NCBI RefSeq assembly: GCF_030717845.1
Contig: NZ_JAUZVZ010000018.1
Coordinates: 1 to 64,000 of the forward strand
Origin: Alkalimonas collagenimarina
GTDB lineage: Bacteria > Pseudomonadota > Gammaproteobacteria > Enterobacterales > Alteromonadaceae
DNA: 64,000 bases
Reading direction: 5' to 3'
In this document: piece by piece, positions 36,668 to 45,053 of the stretch
Numbering within the stretch: position 1 is the stretch's first letter
Layout of the letters: each line of letters starts with the position of its first letter
Translations under genes and position numbers: made by a program
The notes under the pieces: model-generated
Seen by the model: only the letters and a program-made list of their open reading frames with translations
What the model was told of the DNA's origin: nothing
The model's database searches: none

Positions 36668-37090
36668 TTAAGTACCTACGTCACTTTTGTCTTCAAAAGC
36701 ATTGACTCTTAACAATGCCACACCCAACCAGATAAACCAGACAATCTGCAACAGGCCAAAGGCGTCTTTTAGATAGGGCACGGCATGGAGCACGGTCAGA
36801 ATACCGAGCGTGCCAATAACCAACCCCAATAGATGCAGTGCTTTGGGTAACCATTTTTGCTTAAGGCCAGCGATGCTGAGCAGCAATACCCAGAGCCCAC
36901 CGACCAGTTCAATCCCCCCACCCAAGGCATTGGTGATAAGCCAGATGCTATGATAAAGCGCCTGCACTTGGTCGATACTCACGAGATGAAACAGTCTGTC
37001 CAGCCCAATCAAGTACGTCATGCCTGATGCCATCATCAGCATCACCCAGATGCCGCCAAAACGATCCGCCAAGCTCGCTAGCGCAGCATT
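36668..37090 (-). pseudogene. Truncated DUF4386-like membrane protein
   Basis: The open frame (from a TTG at 37072, and readable back to about 37090) encodes some 134-140 residues with four membrane segments. It starts in NAALASLADRFGGIWVMLMM, which is mid-protein sequence for a DUF4386-type protein of about 230 residues; the N-terminal half is missing. An in-frame TAG at 37091-37093 stops further extension. Its broken end meets the broken AraC fragment on the other strand. Expression as a short membrane protein cannot be excluded. Confidence 0.6.
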
Positions 37091-37228
37091 CTAAGCATTG
37101 CTATGGCTGTTGGTTTTAACGCCCGGTCGTCATTTTACAAAGCCTTTAAAACCAACACCGGCATGACCCCGGCGCAATACCGGGCGCACCCAGCTGAGCA
37201 GGAACATGAACATGAACACCATGAATAG
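37082..37228 (+). pseudogene. C-terminal fragment of an AraC-family regulator
   Basis: The frame reads SILSIAMAVGFNARSSFYKA followed by FKTNTGMTPAQYRAHPAE and a Glu/His tail to the TAG at 37226-37228. This is the second helix-turn-helix of AraC-type regulators with the GFxxxSxFYxAFK and GMTPxQYR signatures. A TAG at 37079 ends the frame upstream and the rest of the regulator is absent. Only the last 48 codons survive. Confidence 0.85.
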
Positions 37229-37285
37229 TGTTGAGCTAACAATACTAAGCGAATAGCGTTGGGCACAAACTAAGACTAAACGCTT

Positions 37286-37837
37286 TTAATCCATCCGTAT
37301 ACGAGCCAGCACCTGCACCGGCTCGGTTAGCGGCAGTGACAGCAGGATCCCTTCACCAGAGGCTGGGGAAATACCAGTCAGTGCTGTGATGTTGACTTGA
37401 TGGGTGATTAAAACGATGGGGGATTGCTGAGGCGCTGTTTGCAGGAAATGCCGCAATGCCTGAGTTTGTGTCGGGCCGTCGCCACGGCCGGCAAAAAACG
37501 AATTGATGATCGGCAAGGGCTGTACTTCAGCAATGGCCATAAGTTCTGCCGTTTCGAGGCATCGGCACCACTGGCTGCTAAACAGCTGTACTGATCCGCT
37601 ATGTTGCTTCGCTAACAGCTGGCCCCAGTCTCTGGCTTGCTGCTTGCCTCGCGCATTCAAATTCCGCTGCGTGCTGCAATCTTCCAGCACGAAACCTGCC
37701 GGGTCGCCGGTACCGGGCGCTAACGCATGCCGCATCAGTAATGCAGCTTCACCCGCACGCCATGCGGCCCAAGCGGCTTCATCGGCAACCGTGGCTAACG
37801 GCATCAGCAAACAGAACAATAGTATGGTTCGATTCAT
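37286..37837 (-). CDS. Exported histidine phosphatase
   Basis: This 183-residue protein has a signal peptide (residues 1-18, ending TVADEA). The phosphoglycerate-mutase-like core is ALLMRHALAPGTGDP, with catalytic RH at about residues 36-37, and the second histidine is in IVLITHQVNITALTG. The remaining arginine is in SSQWCRCLETAELM. It is a short branch-2-type acid phosphatase in the periplasm. The substrate is unknown. It is transcribed alone. Confidence 0.85.
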   Translation of the reverse strand: MNRTILLFCLLMPLATVADEAAWAAWRAGEAALLMRHALAPGTGDPAGFVLEDCSTQRNLNARGKQQARDWGQLLAKQHSGSVQLFSSQWCRCLETAELMAIAEVQPLPIINSFFAGRGDGPTQTQALRHFLQTAPQQSPIVLITHQVNITALTGISPASGEGILLSLPLTEPVQVLARIRMD

Positions 37838-37961
37838 GGATCAGCCAGTTCGTCTCTTATTATCCTTCTACGCGAATCGGTAGCAATAAGTTTTGTGACT
37901 GACAATCAGATGTTTTCATGCTATTAAACTAGCCAAGTTAAACTGAATACCTCGGATACTC

Positions 37962-38588
37962 ATGATGAATAAATTATGGTTGCTCACTCTGTCTGGCTTG
38001 CTGCTGCTAAACGGCTGTGCATCGATGAATAAAGATGCCTGTCTGAACGCGGACTGGCGCACCATCGGCTTTGAAGATGGCAGCAAAGGCAAGCATGAGG
38101 GCTCTATCAGCCAATACCGCAAAGAGTGTGCCCGACATGGTATCACACCTGATTTAGATGCCTACCTCGCTGGCCATCGCGAAGGCTCGGACCGTTTTTG
38201 CACACCCAGCAATGGCTTTCGCACCGGCCAAGCTGGCACGGTGTACAACAACAGCTGCCCGCCAGCATTAGAGGCTGCATTTCTGGCCGCGCATGCCGAT
38301 GGTCAGCAACTGCATCGGCTACAACGATATTTACAACAACAGCAAGCAGAGCTAAATAAAACGGAACGTCAGCTTAGCGCTATGGAAAGTGAGTTGGCTA
38401 TTCAGGAAGAGTTATTGATTGCCGACGGCTATACCCGGGAAGAGCGGCTAGAGATTCGAGAACAAATCATTTTATTGCAGATGTCCATCAATGATGGCTA
38501 TGGTCGATTGTCGGAGTTGCAGCAGCTGGTCCAGCAAGCCGACGCCGATTATCAACGGAGTTTTCGGCGCTTGTCGGCACGTTACTAG
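37962..38588 (+). CDS. DUF2799 lipoprotein
   Basis: This 208-residue lipoprotein has lipobox LNGCA (Cys19). The DUF2799 region is ADWRTIGFEDGSKGKHEGSI with YRKECARHGITPDLDAYLAG and FCTPSNGFRTGQAG. A C-terminal helical, Gln/Glu-rich stretch (residues 110-200) forms a coiled coil. The function is unknown; members are found in many gammaproteobacteria. Its stop is four bases from the stop of the convergent RIO kinase gene. Confidence 0.87.
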   Translation: MMNKLWLLTLSGLLLLNGCASMNKDACLNADWRTIGFEDGSKGKHEGSISQYRKECARHGITPDLDAYLAGHREGSDRFCTPSNGFRTGQAGTVYNNSCPPALEAAFLAAHADGQQLHRLQRYLQQQQAELNKTERQLSAMESELAIQEELLIADGYTREERLEIREQIILLQMSINDGYGRLSELQQLVQQADADYQRSFRRLSARY

Positions 38589-38592
38589 TGCC

Positions 38593-39450
38593 CTAAGCGT
38601 CTTCGTCACTCGCTTGCTGTCTTGCTTTACGCTCCTCAGCTTCAGCAAAGGCAGCTTTAATTTGCTCCAGCACTGAGTCGACATCAGCGGCGCTATCATC
38701 GGCGATGAATTCGCCGGTGAGTTCCACCTCAGGGCTCAGCTCACCCGCTTCGTACAGCGCCCAAATCTCGCCAGCATAGTTGGTGCTTAGCAGCTCTGGC
38801 GCATACTGGCCGTAATAATCGCGCATATTGTTAACGTCGCGCTCCAGCATCCATTTGGCATTGTTATTGGCCGCAGCATCAACCGCTTGTGGCAAGTCGA
38901 TAATCACCGGGCCGTGGTCATCCACCAGCACATTAAATTCCGACAAATCGCCATGGATCAAACCTTCACACAGCATCATCACCACGTAGCGCATCATGGT
39001 AGCGTGGTCAGCCAGCGCGATGTCTTCATCCATTGCCACATCGCCTAAACGCGGCGCAACCATGCCTTCGTCGTCGCACACCAGCTCCATCAGCAAGACA
39101 CCATCGTAGCAACCATAAGGACGCGGTACTCGCACCCCTGCCTTATCCAGCTTGAATAGAGCATCTACCTCCGCATTCTGCCAACTTTCTTCTTGCTGAG
39201 CCCGACCGAACTTTGAGCCTTTCTCCATCGCCCGGGCACGGCGAGAGCTTCGCACTTTACGGCCTTCCTGATACAGCACTGCCTGTTTAAAGCTACGTTT
39301 GCTTGCTTCTTTATAGACTTTGGCGCAGCGAATATCCTCGCCACAACGGACGATATAGACCGCAGCCTCTTTACCGCTCATCAGTGGGCGGAGCACTTCA
39401 TCCACTAAGCCTTCTTCGACCAGTGGCTGAATACGTTTTGGTATTTTCAT
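38593..39450 (-). CDS. RIO-type serine/threonine protein kinase
   Basis: This 285-residue cytoplasmic protein has the RIO kinase signatures: a glycine-poor nucleotide loop GKEAAVYIVR (residues 26-35), the catalytic HGDLSEFNVLV with Asp, and the metal motif IIDLPQAVD. The C-terminal tail is acidic. In the family, archaeal and eukaryotic RIO1 proteins act in ribosome maturation; the bacterial role is not settled. It stands alone, with the start ATG at 39450 following a short AT-rich leader. Confidence 0.9.
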   Translation of the reverse strand: MKIPKRIQPLVEEGLVDEVLRPLMSGKEAAVYIVRCGEDIRCAKVYKEASKRSFKQAVLYQEGRKVRSSRRARAMEKGSKFGRAQQEESWQNAEVDALFKLDKAGVRVPRPYGCYDGVLLMELVCDDEGMVAPRLGDVAMDEDIALADHATMMRYVVMMLCEGLIHGDLSEFNVLVDDHGPVIIDLPQAVDAAANNNAKWMLERDVNNMRDYYGQYAPELLSTNYAGEIWALYEAGELSPEVELTGEFIADDSAADVDSVLEQIKAAFAEAEERKARQQASDEDA

Positions 39451-39525
39451 AGCGCCCTTATACCCTAGTTAGTCACGGCAGGGAATATCACAACTGCGCT
39501 TAATGAATAAAAATCTGCGGCGCTG

Positions 39526-39924
39526 TTATGTCAGCCAACCGGATCGCAATGCATATAATACGATGCTGGCCATGGCAGCCAACAACATCACCAAAAGAGT
39601 AAGCACCATGCCAAACACCCGGAATTTCAGTGGCTCGGGTTGCTGGCTCACCCCATAGGCGTGAGATAACCGGCCTATAAACAACGCAATCCCCATAACA
39701 TGCAGATACATCGGCGCTAAGCCACTGTATTCCGCCAGAAACATCAGCAGCAGAGCAAAAGGCACATACTCGGCAAAATTAGCATGCACCCGGACAGCTC
39801 GCTGTAACAACTCCTGACCATTACTGCCCAAAGCCACTTTGTACTGATTGCGTTTAGCAATCACCCGGAAACTCAGCACAATAAATACTATGGTCAGCAA
39901 GCCAGCATAAAAAGCCGTGGTCAT
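39526..39924 (-). CDS. MAPEG family membrane protein
   Basis: This 132-residue protein has four membrane helices and the MAPEG landmarks RVHANFAEYVPFALLLMFLA (helix 2, with the Asn and Glu) and GRLSHAYGVSQ. Members include glutathione S-transferase-like membrane enzymes and proteins of unknown role. There is no neighbour that defines the substrate. In this window it adds to the glutathione-linked genes gor and gloA. Confidence 0.88.
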   Translation of the reverse strand: MTTAFYAGLLTIVFIVLSFRVIAKRNQYKVALGSNGQELLQRAVRVHANFAEYVPFALLLMFLAEYSGLAPMYLHVMGIALFIGRLSHAYGVSQQPEPLKFRVFGMVLTLLVMLLAAMASIVLYALRSGWLT

Positions 39925-40005
39925 AATTCAGAGTCCTTTTTTACCTGGCAGGCACAGTGCCTTCACCATAGTCAGTAGTATAACTGTCTTTTCAGATTGA
40001 TGATT

Positions 40006-40524
40006 TTAAACCAATACCACTTCCTGCAGATGATTTTGCAAATGCAACCAGTGAGCATTGTAATACTGCGCTTTACTGAGCCGGCCATAGGCAAAATGAG
40101 GAGCCAACTCACCCTGCCAGGCAATAAATAGCTCTAGCTCAACCACCAACTCGGCCTGAGCTACATCTAAGGGCACCTCAGCTTTAAGTGCCGGGGCTCC
40201 TGGCAAGGCTTCATCCAGTGGATGGTGCATGCGCCCAATACTGCTAAAAGCCCCGAGCGCAACAGCCCCAACCGTGTATTTAAATAGTGCGGAACGCTGC
40301 TCAGGGTAGCCAACGCGGGAATAACGAATGCTTTGCGCGCAATGCTGGAAAATTTCACTAACACTCCAGCTGCCCGTGCTACGAAGTTGATGTAACGGTA
40401 AATGCTGCAACTGAGTGGACAACTCCTGTAACGGGTAGCGCCGGAGTATGGCCCCCAGCTGGCTGCCCAGCAATAACACAATTGGGGTGCCCACCGCGAT
40501 ACCAATAAATTGTCTACGATCCAT
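40006..40524 (-). CDS. DUF1569 protein with Tat-like signal
   Basis: This 172-residue protein starts MDRRQFIGIAVGTPIVLLLG, a twin-arginine (DRRQFIG) signal sequence. The remainder has WSVSEIFQHCAQSIRYSRVG and the end YGRLSKAQYYNAHWLHLQNH, with the histidines of the DinB-like DUF1569 fold. It may bind a metal in the periplasm. Its start lies four bases upstream of the stop of the Hen1-like gene on the same strand, so the two may be cotranscribed. Confidence 0.8.
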   Translation of the reverse strand: MDRRQFIGIAVGTPIVLLLGSQLGAILRRYPLQELSTQLQHLPLHQLRSTGSWSVSEIFQHCAQSIRYSRVGYPEQRSALFKYTVGAVALGAFSSIGRMHHPLDEALPGAPALKAEVPLDVAQAELVVELELFIAWQGELAPHFAYGRLSKAQYYNAHWLHLQNHLQEVVLV

Positions 40525-40527
40525 AGC

Positions 40528-41214
40528 TTAGGTACCTGTGCATGCTATTTTCTGAAACATAGCTAACTGAGTTGGAGGGCCAAGCTCTGCATCGTTCTCA
40601 CCTATGCCACGAAACTGTACCTGGTAACCATGTCGCTTCGCCACACCCAGCGCCCATTGCTTAAACTTAGCCCGGCTCCATTCAAACTTATGATCCGGGT
40701 CACGAAACTCACCGGGCCGTAAGCCATAAAGCACATTGTATTCGCTATTCGGGGTGGTGAGCAATAATTGACCGGGCTGCAATACCGAGAACACCTGATG
40801 CTCCACCGCTGATAAGCGACCTGCCGGTACATGCTCAATGGTTTCAATCATCACGGCCATTGGAAAACCTTTGAGCGCGGGTTGCGGTTCGGCGTAAGAG
40901 GCGCACAGTAGTTTCAACCGGCAAGGTACTTCAGCCAACACATTCGACAGTTTATTGCGCGCCTGCGATAATGACTCACCAGATAACTCCAAGCCGACGA
41001 CATCCGTAAATTGTGAGTCTGCCATGACTTTCAGTAAAAAAGATCCCGAGCCACAACCCAGATCCAGTACTTTGCTGACGCCGCTCGACTTCACCAACCG
41101 GTAGAGGGTATCAAGCCGAATATCATGTAACGCGCTGGTTTGAGTATCTTGCTGCATGTCGCTGTGGTCGAAAATATCAAGAGTAACCGCAGAGTAGCTT
41201 AATTTCCCTGGCAA
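40528..41214 (-). CDS. Stand-alone Hen1-like RNA 2'-O-methyltransferase domain
   Basis: This 228-residue protein has a SAM-binding motif LDLGCGSGSFLLKVM near residue 55. Its central and C-terminal region matches the bacterial Hen1 methyltransferase: MIETIEHV (E-x2-E-H metal ligands), LLTTPNSEYNV, DPDHKFEWSRAKFKQWA (the third metal ligand His in DHKFEW) and GPPTQLAMFQ. Bacterial Hen1 methylates the 2'-O of a 3'-terminal nucleotide during RNA repair together with a Pnkp kinase-ligase. Here there is no N-terminal Hen1 domain and no Pnkp gene in the window. The target is therefore open: tRNA, small RNA or another substrate. Confidence 0.8.
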   Translation of the reverse strand: MPGKLSYSAVTLDIFDHSDMQQDTQTSALHDIRLDTLYRLVKSSGVSKVLDLGCGSGSFLLKVMADSQFTDVVGLELSGESLSQARNKLSNVLAEVPCRLKLLCASYAEPQPALKGFPMAVMIETIEHVPAGRLSAVEHQVFSVLQPGQLLLTTPNSEYNVLYGLRPGEFRDPDHKFEWSRAKFKQWALGVAKRHGYQVQFRGIGENDAELGPPTQLAMFQKIACTGT

Positions 41215-41350
41215 TTAAAGCAGCGAACGAGAGAGCCGCTTCACGGTATCCTAAAGATCAGGTAAGCTAAGCAAGGTTAATCATATCCTGGTCAATTAGT
41301 GGTTTGAGCTTGTTGTAACTCTGGTCTCCGAAGTGAGGTGGTGCCCAATC

Positions 41351-42106
41351 ATGATGATATCCAATGCATTCCGGCTGACGCTATGCTTCTGTATGCTTTG
41401 GCTACCTCATGCGCAAGCAGAACCGGCCGACATTACCTTCTACACCGAACATCTGCCCCCTTACAGTTATGTTGAGAATGGTGAGGTCATCGGCATTAAT
41501 GTAGAACTGGTCGAGGGATTATGCCAACGGCTCGAGTTATCTTGCAGCATCAGTTTACTGCCTTGGCGTCGTGCTTTTAGCTTGGCACAGCAACAACCTT
41601 TGAGTGGTGTTTTTTCCACATCACGCACGGATGAACGCGAAAGCATGTTTCAGTGGGTTGGCCCTATTGCCTCCGATTGGGGCTATCTATTTCGCTTAAA
41701 AGGCCGTACTGACGTCAACCCCACCAATCTGGAAGAGGCGAAAGCCTTCAAACTTGCTATTGCCCGTGGCGATGTATATGAAAGCTACTTTCAGCGCCAT
41801 GGCTTTGAATACGGTGTCAACCTACTCGACTTCGCCACTAAGCCGGAGTCAATTCCGTTGTTTATTGCCAAGCGTGTGGACTTACTGGTCGGCTCGCCTC
41901 GTTCAGTGCGAAGCTGGATGCTGCACCATGGTGAACCAGAAGATAGTGCTGAGGCGCTATTTAAATTACGGGATGTGGGTGACAATTACCTGGCACTGCA
42001 CCCCAGCTTTCCGGCTGAACTGACTGCCCGGCTGCAGCAAGAGCTGGATCTGCTGCGCGAGCAGGGAGTAATTCAGGCCCTGATCGAGCAGTATACTCAC
42101 CAGTAA
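41351..42106 (+). CDS. Periplasmic solute-binding protein (SBP family 3)
   Basis: This 251-residue protein has a signal peptide (cleaved after AQA, near residue 23). The mature part starts EPADITFYTEHLPPYSYVEN, followed by VIGINVELVEGLCQRLEL, a family-3 periplasmic binding fold. It lacks the usual partner permease and ATPase genes. Some such proteins with PPYSY-like starts are stand-alone and serve chemotaxis or sensing. The start at 41351 is chosen because it follows GAGGTG at a reasonable distance; the ATG three bases later is an alternative. Confidence 0.82.
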   Translation: MMISNAFRLTLCFCMLWLPHAQAEPADITFYTEHLPPYSYVENGEVIGINVELVEGLCQRLELSCSISLLPWRRAFSLAQQQPLSGVFSTSRTDERESMFQWVGPIASDWGYLFRLKGRTDVNPTNLEEAKAFKLAIARGDVYESYFQRHGFEYGVNLLDFATKPESIPLFIAKRVDLLVGSPRSVRSWMLHHGEPEDSAEALFKLRDVGDNYLALHPSFPAELTARLQQELDLLREQGVIQALIEQYTHQ

Positions 42107-42114
42107 TGTCAGGC

Positions 42115-42687
42115 TTAAAAACGGTAATTCAGGCCAAACAACACGGTGCCAAAGGATTTAAAATATTTACCAGAACTGTAGCTGGCTTCAGTTTGAAAAC
42201 CCAGCGCATTTTTAAACTGATACTGCCAGCCAACTGCGCCAATCACACCAAACTCAGTTTCACTAAAGCGACGCGTGCGATACTGCATGGCTATCCGATT
42301 TTGGCTAATGCCTAGCTTTGCGTACAGCTGCTGCTGTTGCGTTATAGGGTAACCAGCATAACCGCTAATGCTGATGGCGCTGTAATCGATGTCTTCCAGC
42401 TCACCAGTAAAAATGTTGGAAGCTACACTACCAATGCCCATAGAGCCGTTGCGGTAGGCCAGTTCAACGCCATACTGAGGATCCCATTGGTAGCGATAAA
42501 ACAGGTTGTAACCATTAAAGTCTGAGACTTTAAAATCCTGATCCGCTTCAGGATCGGTTACCTTAGTTGACCCCCAAAAGAGGTTAGCACCAACTCGATG
42601 ACTGCTGCCCGGCTCACTGGCCATAGCCGTTGTAAAAAATAGTCCAGCACCGAGAAAAACCATTGTTAACATCGCACTTTGTCGCAT
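42115..42687 (-). CDS. Small outer-membrane beta-barrel protein
   Basis: This 190-residue protein has a signal peptide (MRQSAMLTMVFLGAGLFFTT, cleaved near AMA). Its alternating beta strands (QDFKVSDFNGYNLFYRYQWD, YSAISISGYAGYPI, NALGFQTEASYSSG) end in the phenylalanine terminus FGLNYRF that outer-membrane barrels need for Bam recognition. The size fits an eight-stranded OmpA/OmpW-like barrel. The start at 42687 is chosen because it begins the signal peptide; the open frame runs much further upstream into the divergent yheT gene. Confidence 0.85.
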   Translation of the reverse strand: MRQSAMLTMVFLGAGLFFTTAMASEPGSSHRVGANLFWGSTKVTDPEADQDFKVSDFNGYNLFYRYQWDPQYGVELAYRNGSMGIGSVASNIFTGELEDIDYSAISISGYAGYPITQQQQLYAKLGISQNRIAMQYRTRRFSETEFGVIGAVGWQYQFKNALGFQTEASYSSGKYFKSFGTVLFGLNYRF

Positions 42688-42852
42688 ACTCAACACTCTT
42701 TTGATTTGACAGGGCAACCATACAACAAAAAACACTCCAATTAAACAACAAAGGTTAATTTTAGGTGATGGTAATCTAGCGGGAGTTTTGCGGTAAAAAC
42801 AGGTACACTTTGCTGCTGAACGCCAACACTGACAAAACAAGGCTCCCTGAAC

Positions 42853-43836
42853 TTGCGACACCATACCTTTCGGCCGACCTGGTGGCTTCCCGGCGGCCAC
42901 TTGCAGACACTGGCGGCCAAATACCTGCACCCACGCTATCAGGGCAGCCTTAGCACCGAATGGCTACCACTGCCGGATGGCGATGAACTGGAATTGTGTT
43001 GGAGTGAGCCACTAGCAGCGGATTATCAAGGGCCGCTGGTGCTGTTGCTGCATGGTTTAGCAGGTAATCAACACAGCCACTATGTACAAGGCATGTTTGC
43101 TGCTTTTAAACCTTTGAACTGGCCAGTAGTACTGATGCATTTTCGGGGCTGTGGAAACAGGCCCAATCGCTTGCCGCGGGCGTATCACTCGGGAGATACC
43201 GCCGATTTAGGATATCTCATTACGCAATTGCTTCAACGCCACCCAAAGGTACAGCTGCAAGCCGTTGGCTTTTCACTTGGCGGCAATGTGTTGATGAAAT
43301 ACTGTGGCGAGCAGCAACAGAACAATCCGCTCAGTGCCGCGGTTGCGGTGTGCGCACCACTGGCTCTGGCTAGCAGTGCCAGACGGATCAACAGTGGTTT
43401 CAGTAAAGTGTATCAGCGCTACTTACTGCGGCAACTTAAAGCCAGTACCTTGCAGAAGCTTAGCCATTTTCCGCAGTTTCCGATCCCTTTGGATAGCCAG
43501 CAGCTTAGGCAGATCCGTAGCATTGAAGCGTTCGACAACAGCTACACGGCTCCCATTCATGGCTTTCGGGATGCGGCGGACTATTATCAACAAGCCAGTG
43601 GCAAAGCCTACTTGGCACATATTGCCATCCCAAGCTTGATCATTCATGCGGCTGACGATCCCTTTCTCGCACCCGATGTGGTGCCAACTGCTGCAGAACT
43701 ATCTCCCTTTATTCATTATGAATTGAGCCCAAGCGGCGGTCATGTTGGCTTTATTGCTGGCCATAACCCATTGCGGCCACGATTTTGGCTGAATGAGCGT
43801 ATTCCACAATTTTTCCAACAAGTGATGACCCCATGA
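42853..43836 (+). CDS. yheT: YheT family alpha/beta hydrolase
   Basis: This 327-residue protein has the YheT start [20 protein letters not shown]. The alpha/beta-hydrolase core follows: [29 protein letters not shown] (oxyanion side) and the nucleophile elbow [14 protein letters not shown]. The acid is in [11 protein letters not shown] and the histidine in [10 protein letters not shown]. The start codon is TTG at 42853. The next gene overlaps (ATGA), the yheT-yheU arrangement of other gammaproteobacteria. Members are thought to be esterases; the substrate is unknown. Confidence 0.92.
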   Translation: MRHHTFRPTWWLPGGHLQTLAAKYLHPRYQGSLSTEWLPLPDGDELELCWSEPLAADYQGPLVLLLHGLAGNQHSHYVQGMFAAFKPLNWPVVLMHFRGCGNRPNRLPRAYHSGDTADLGYLITQLLQRHPKVQLQAVGFSLGGNVLMKYCGEQQQNNPLSAAVAVCAPLALASSARRINSGFSKVYQRYLLRQLKASTLQKLSHFPQFPIPLDSQQLRQIRSIEAFDNSYTAPIHGFRDAADYYQQASGKAYLAHIAIPSLIIHAADDPFLAPDVVPTAAELSPFIHYELSPSGGHVGFIAGHNPLRPRFWLNERIPQFFQQVMTP

Positions 43837-44057
43837 TTATTCCCTGGCAACAGCTGGATGCAACTACCTTGAACAATCTGATTGAATACTATGTACTGCG
43901 CGAAGGCACCGACTATGGTGAGCATGAAGTGTCACTGGATAATAAGGTGGAACATGTGCGTCAGCAATTGCAATCTGGCGATGTGGTATTGGTGTATTCA
44001 GAGCTGCATGAAACCGTCAACCTGATGTCAAAACAACAATTTGCCGACAACATGTAG
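43833..44057 (+). CDS. yheU: YheU family protein
   Basis: This 74-residue protein is [20 protein letters not shown] followed by [20 protein letters not shown]. It matches the small UPF0270/YheU proteins of gammaproteobacteria in length and sequence. Its ATG overlaps the yheT stop by four bases, so the two are translationally coupled. The function is not established. Confidence 0.92.
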   Translation: MIIPWQQLDATTLNNLIEYYVLREGTDYGEHEVSLDNKVEHVRQQLQSGDVVLVYSELHETVNLMSKQQFADNM

Positions 44058-44075
44058 CGGCGCGTCATGCTGACA

Positions 44076-44095
44076 CAGGGCGCTACCGCGCCCTG
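44076..44095 (+). terminator. Hairpin after yheU
   Basis: An 8-bp stem (CAGGGCGC / GCGCCCTG) with a 4-base loop lies 19 bases after the yheU stop. There is no T tract; a second palindrome (44110) follows. Confidence 0.5.
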
Positions 44096-44109
44096 AATAT
44101 CATGTTGAC

Positions 44110-44131
44110 GTAGGGGCGCATGATTGCGCCC
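44110..44131 (+). repeat. Palindromic intergenic repeat, copy A
   Basis: GTAGGGGCGCATGATTGCGCCC contains the hairpin GGGCGCA-TGAT-TGCGCCC. The same sequence occurs in the opposite orientation at 44672-44694. It may serve as a bidirectional terminator or a REP-like element. Confidence 0.85.
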
Positions 44132-44141
44132 AAGCACACAA

Positions 44142-44513
44142 TTAACGTACTAATTTACCAGCCGTATCCAGATACACCTGACCACGCGCTTTCACCGTTG
44201 CCGCATCACTATATTCCGAGGCCACATGCACCTCTTCCAGCACTTCAGCTAGTTCGGCTAACTCTTCGCGCATTTTCTCAAGCGCATTTTCCAGCGTATA
44301 AGTGAGCTGATGCACTTCGTGCAATTGATGCGGAGTCAGTGTATCCAGTGCGACCAGCTCAGCCAGCCTGGCGTTATAGACAGAAAAATTCTGCACTGCT
44401 TCCGTCAGGGTGTTCGAGGCTTTGCCTTCAAAATGATCGGGCCGTTCTGAATGGGCCATCGCCGATACAGACACAGCCAATAAAGCGGTACAGGTGAGTT
44501 TTAAAAATGTCAT
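44142..44513 (-). CDS. Small exported helical protein (DUF6746-like)
   Basis: This 123-residue protein has a signal peptide (cleaved near AMA, residue 20). The mature part begins HSERPDHFEGKASNTLTEAV and is helical with coiled-coil heptads (LENALEKMREELAELAEVLE). The start HxExPxHFEG is that of a family of small periplasmic proteins (DUF6746-like) that I know only as uncharacterised. The gene is flanked by two inverted copies of a 22-base palindromic repeat. Confidence 0.7.
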   Translation of the reverse strand: MTFLKLTCTALLAVSVSAMAHSERPDHFEGKASNTLTEAVQNFSVYNARLAELVALDTLTPHQLHEVHQLTYTLENALEKMREELAELAEVLEEVHVASEYSDAATVKARGQVYLDTAGKLVR

Positions 44514-44671
44514 GCTTAGTCCTTCTCCAAAGTAAGTTGGTACAAGGTCGTTGGCGTCGTGCTGAGTGTCAGCTACTCATGGCAGCTAATCTGAAGTGAA
44601 CACACTCTGATGGCGTGTTTCAAACGCAGTATACGCCAACTGCATAAAAAAAACAGTGGCTCGCAAGGCCA

Positions 44672-44694
44672 GGGGCGCAATCATGCGCCCCTAC
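44672..44694 (-). repeat. Palindromic intergenic repeat, copy B (inverted)
   Basis: The reverse complement reads GTAGGGGCGCATGATTGCGC plus CCC, identical to copy A at 44110 over the first 22 bases. It lies between the small helical protein and the PspA-linked membrane protein. Confidence 0.85.
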
Positions 44695-44732
44695 GATATG
44701 GGTATCAGCTGAGACTGCAGACGACTGCAAAA

Positions 44733-45053
44733 TTACACCGCTCGTCTGGCCGGGCGACGCTGGCTCAACACCCAGACCACAGCCAGTACCAACAACAGAG
44801 GCCACAACATACTAAAGCCAACCACCAGCAACACGGCGCCAGCAAGTACCACGCCAAGCAGCAGGCTATTCAGCAGCACAGCGCCAAGTAGGTAGGCCAA
44901 ACCAGCCAGACACAACACTACGACTGCGCCCACCAGTAAATCGACCACCAGTACCACACCACCGACGAACAAAGCGACCATCAATCCCAGCAAGGTAGGG
45001 CCAAGCCAGACTATAGCTGCCACCAGTGCCAGTACAATTAATAGGTTACGCAT
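44733..45053 (-). CDS. Small membrane protein coupled to pspA
   Basis: This 106-residue protein is almost wholly hydrophobic, with three to four predicted membrane segments separated by short polar turns and a basic C-terminus (SQRRPARRAV). No named family is recognised. It is not PspB or PspC by sequence. Its start overlaps the pspA stop by eight bases, so it is translated with PspA and is a candidate membrane partner or docking protein for the PspA scaffold. Confidence 0.75.
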   Translation of the reverse strand: MRNLLIVLALVAAIVWLGPTLLGLMVALFVGGVVLVVDLLVGAVVVLCLAGLAYLLGAVLLNSLLLGVVLAGAVLLVVGFSMLWPLLLVLAVVWVLSQRRPARRAV

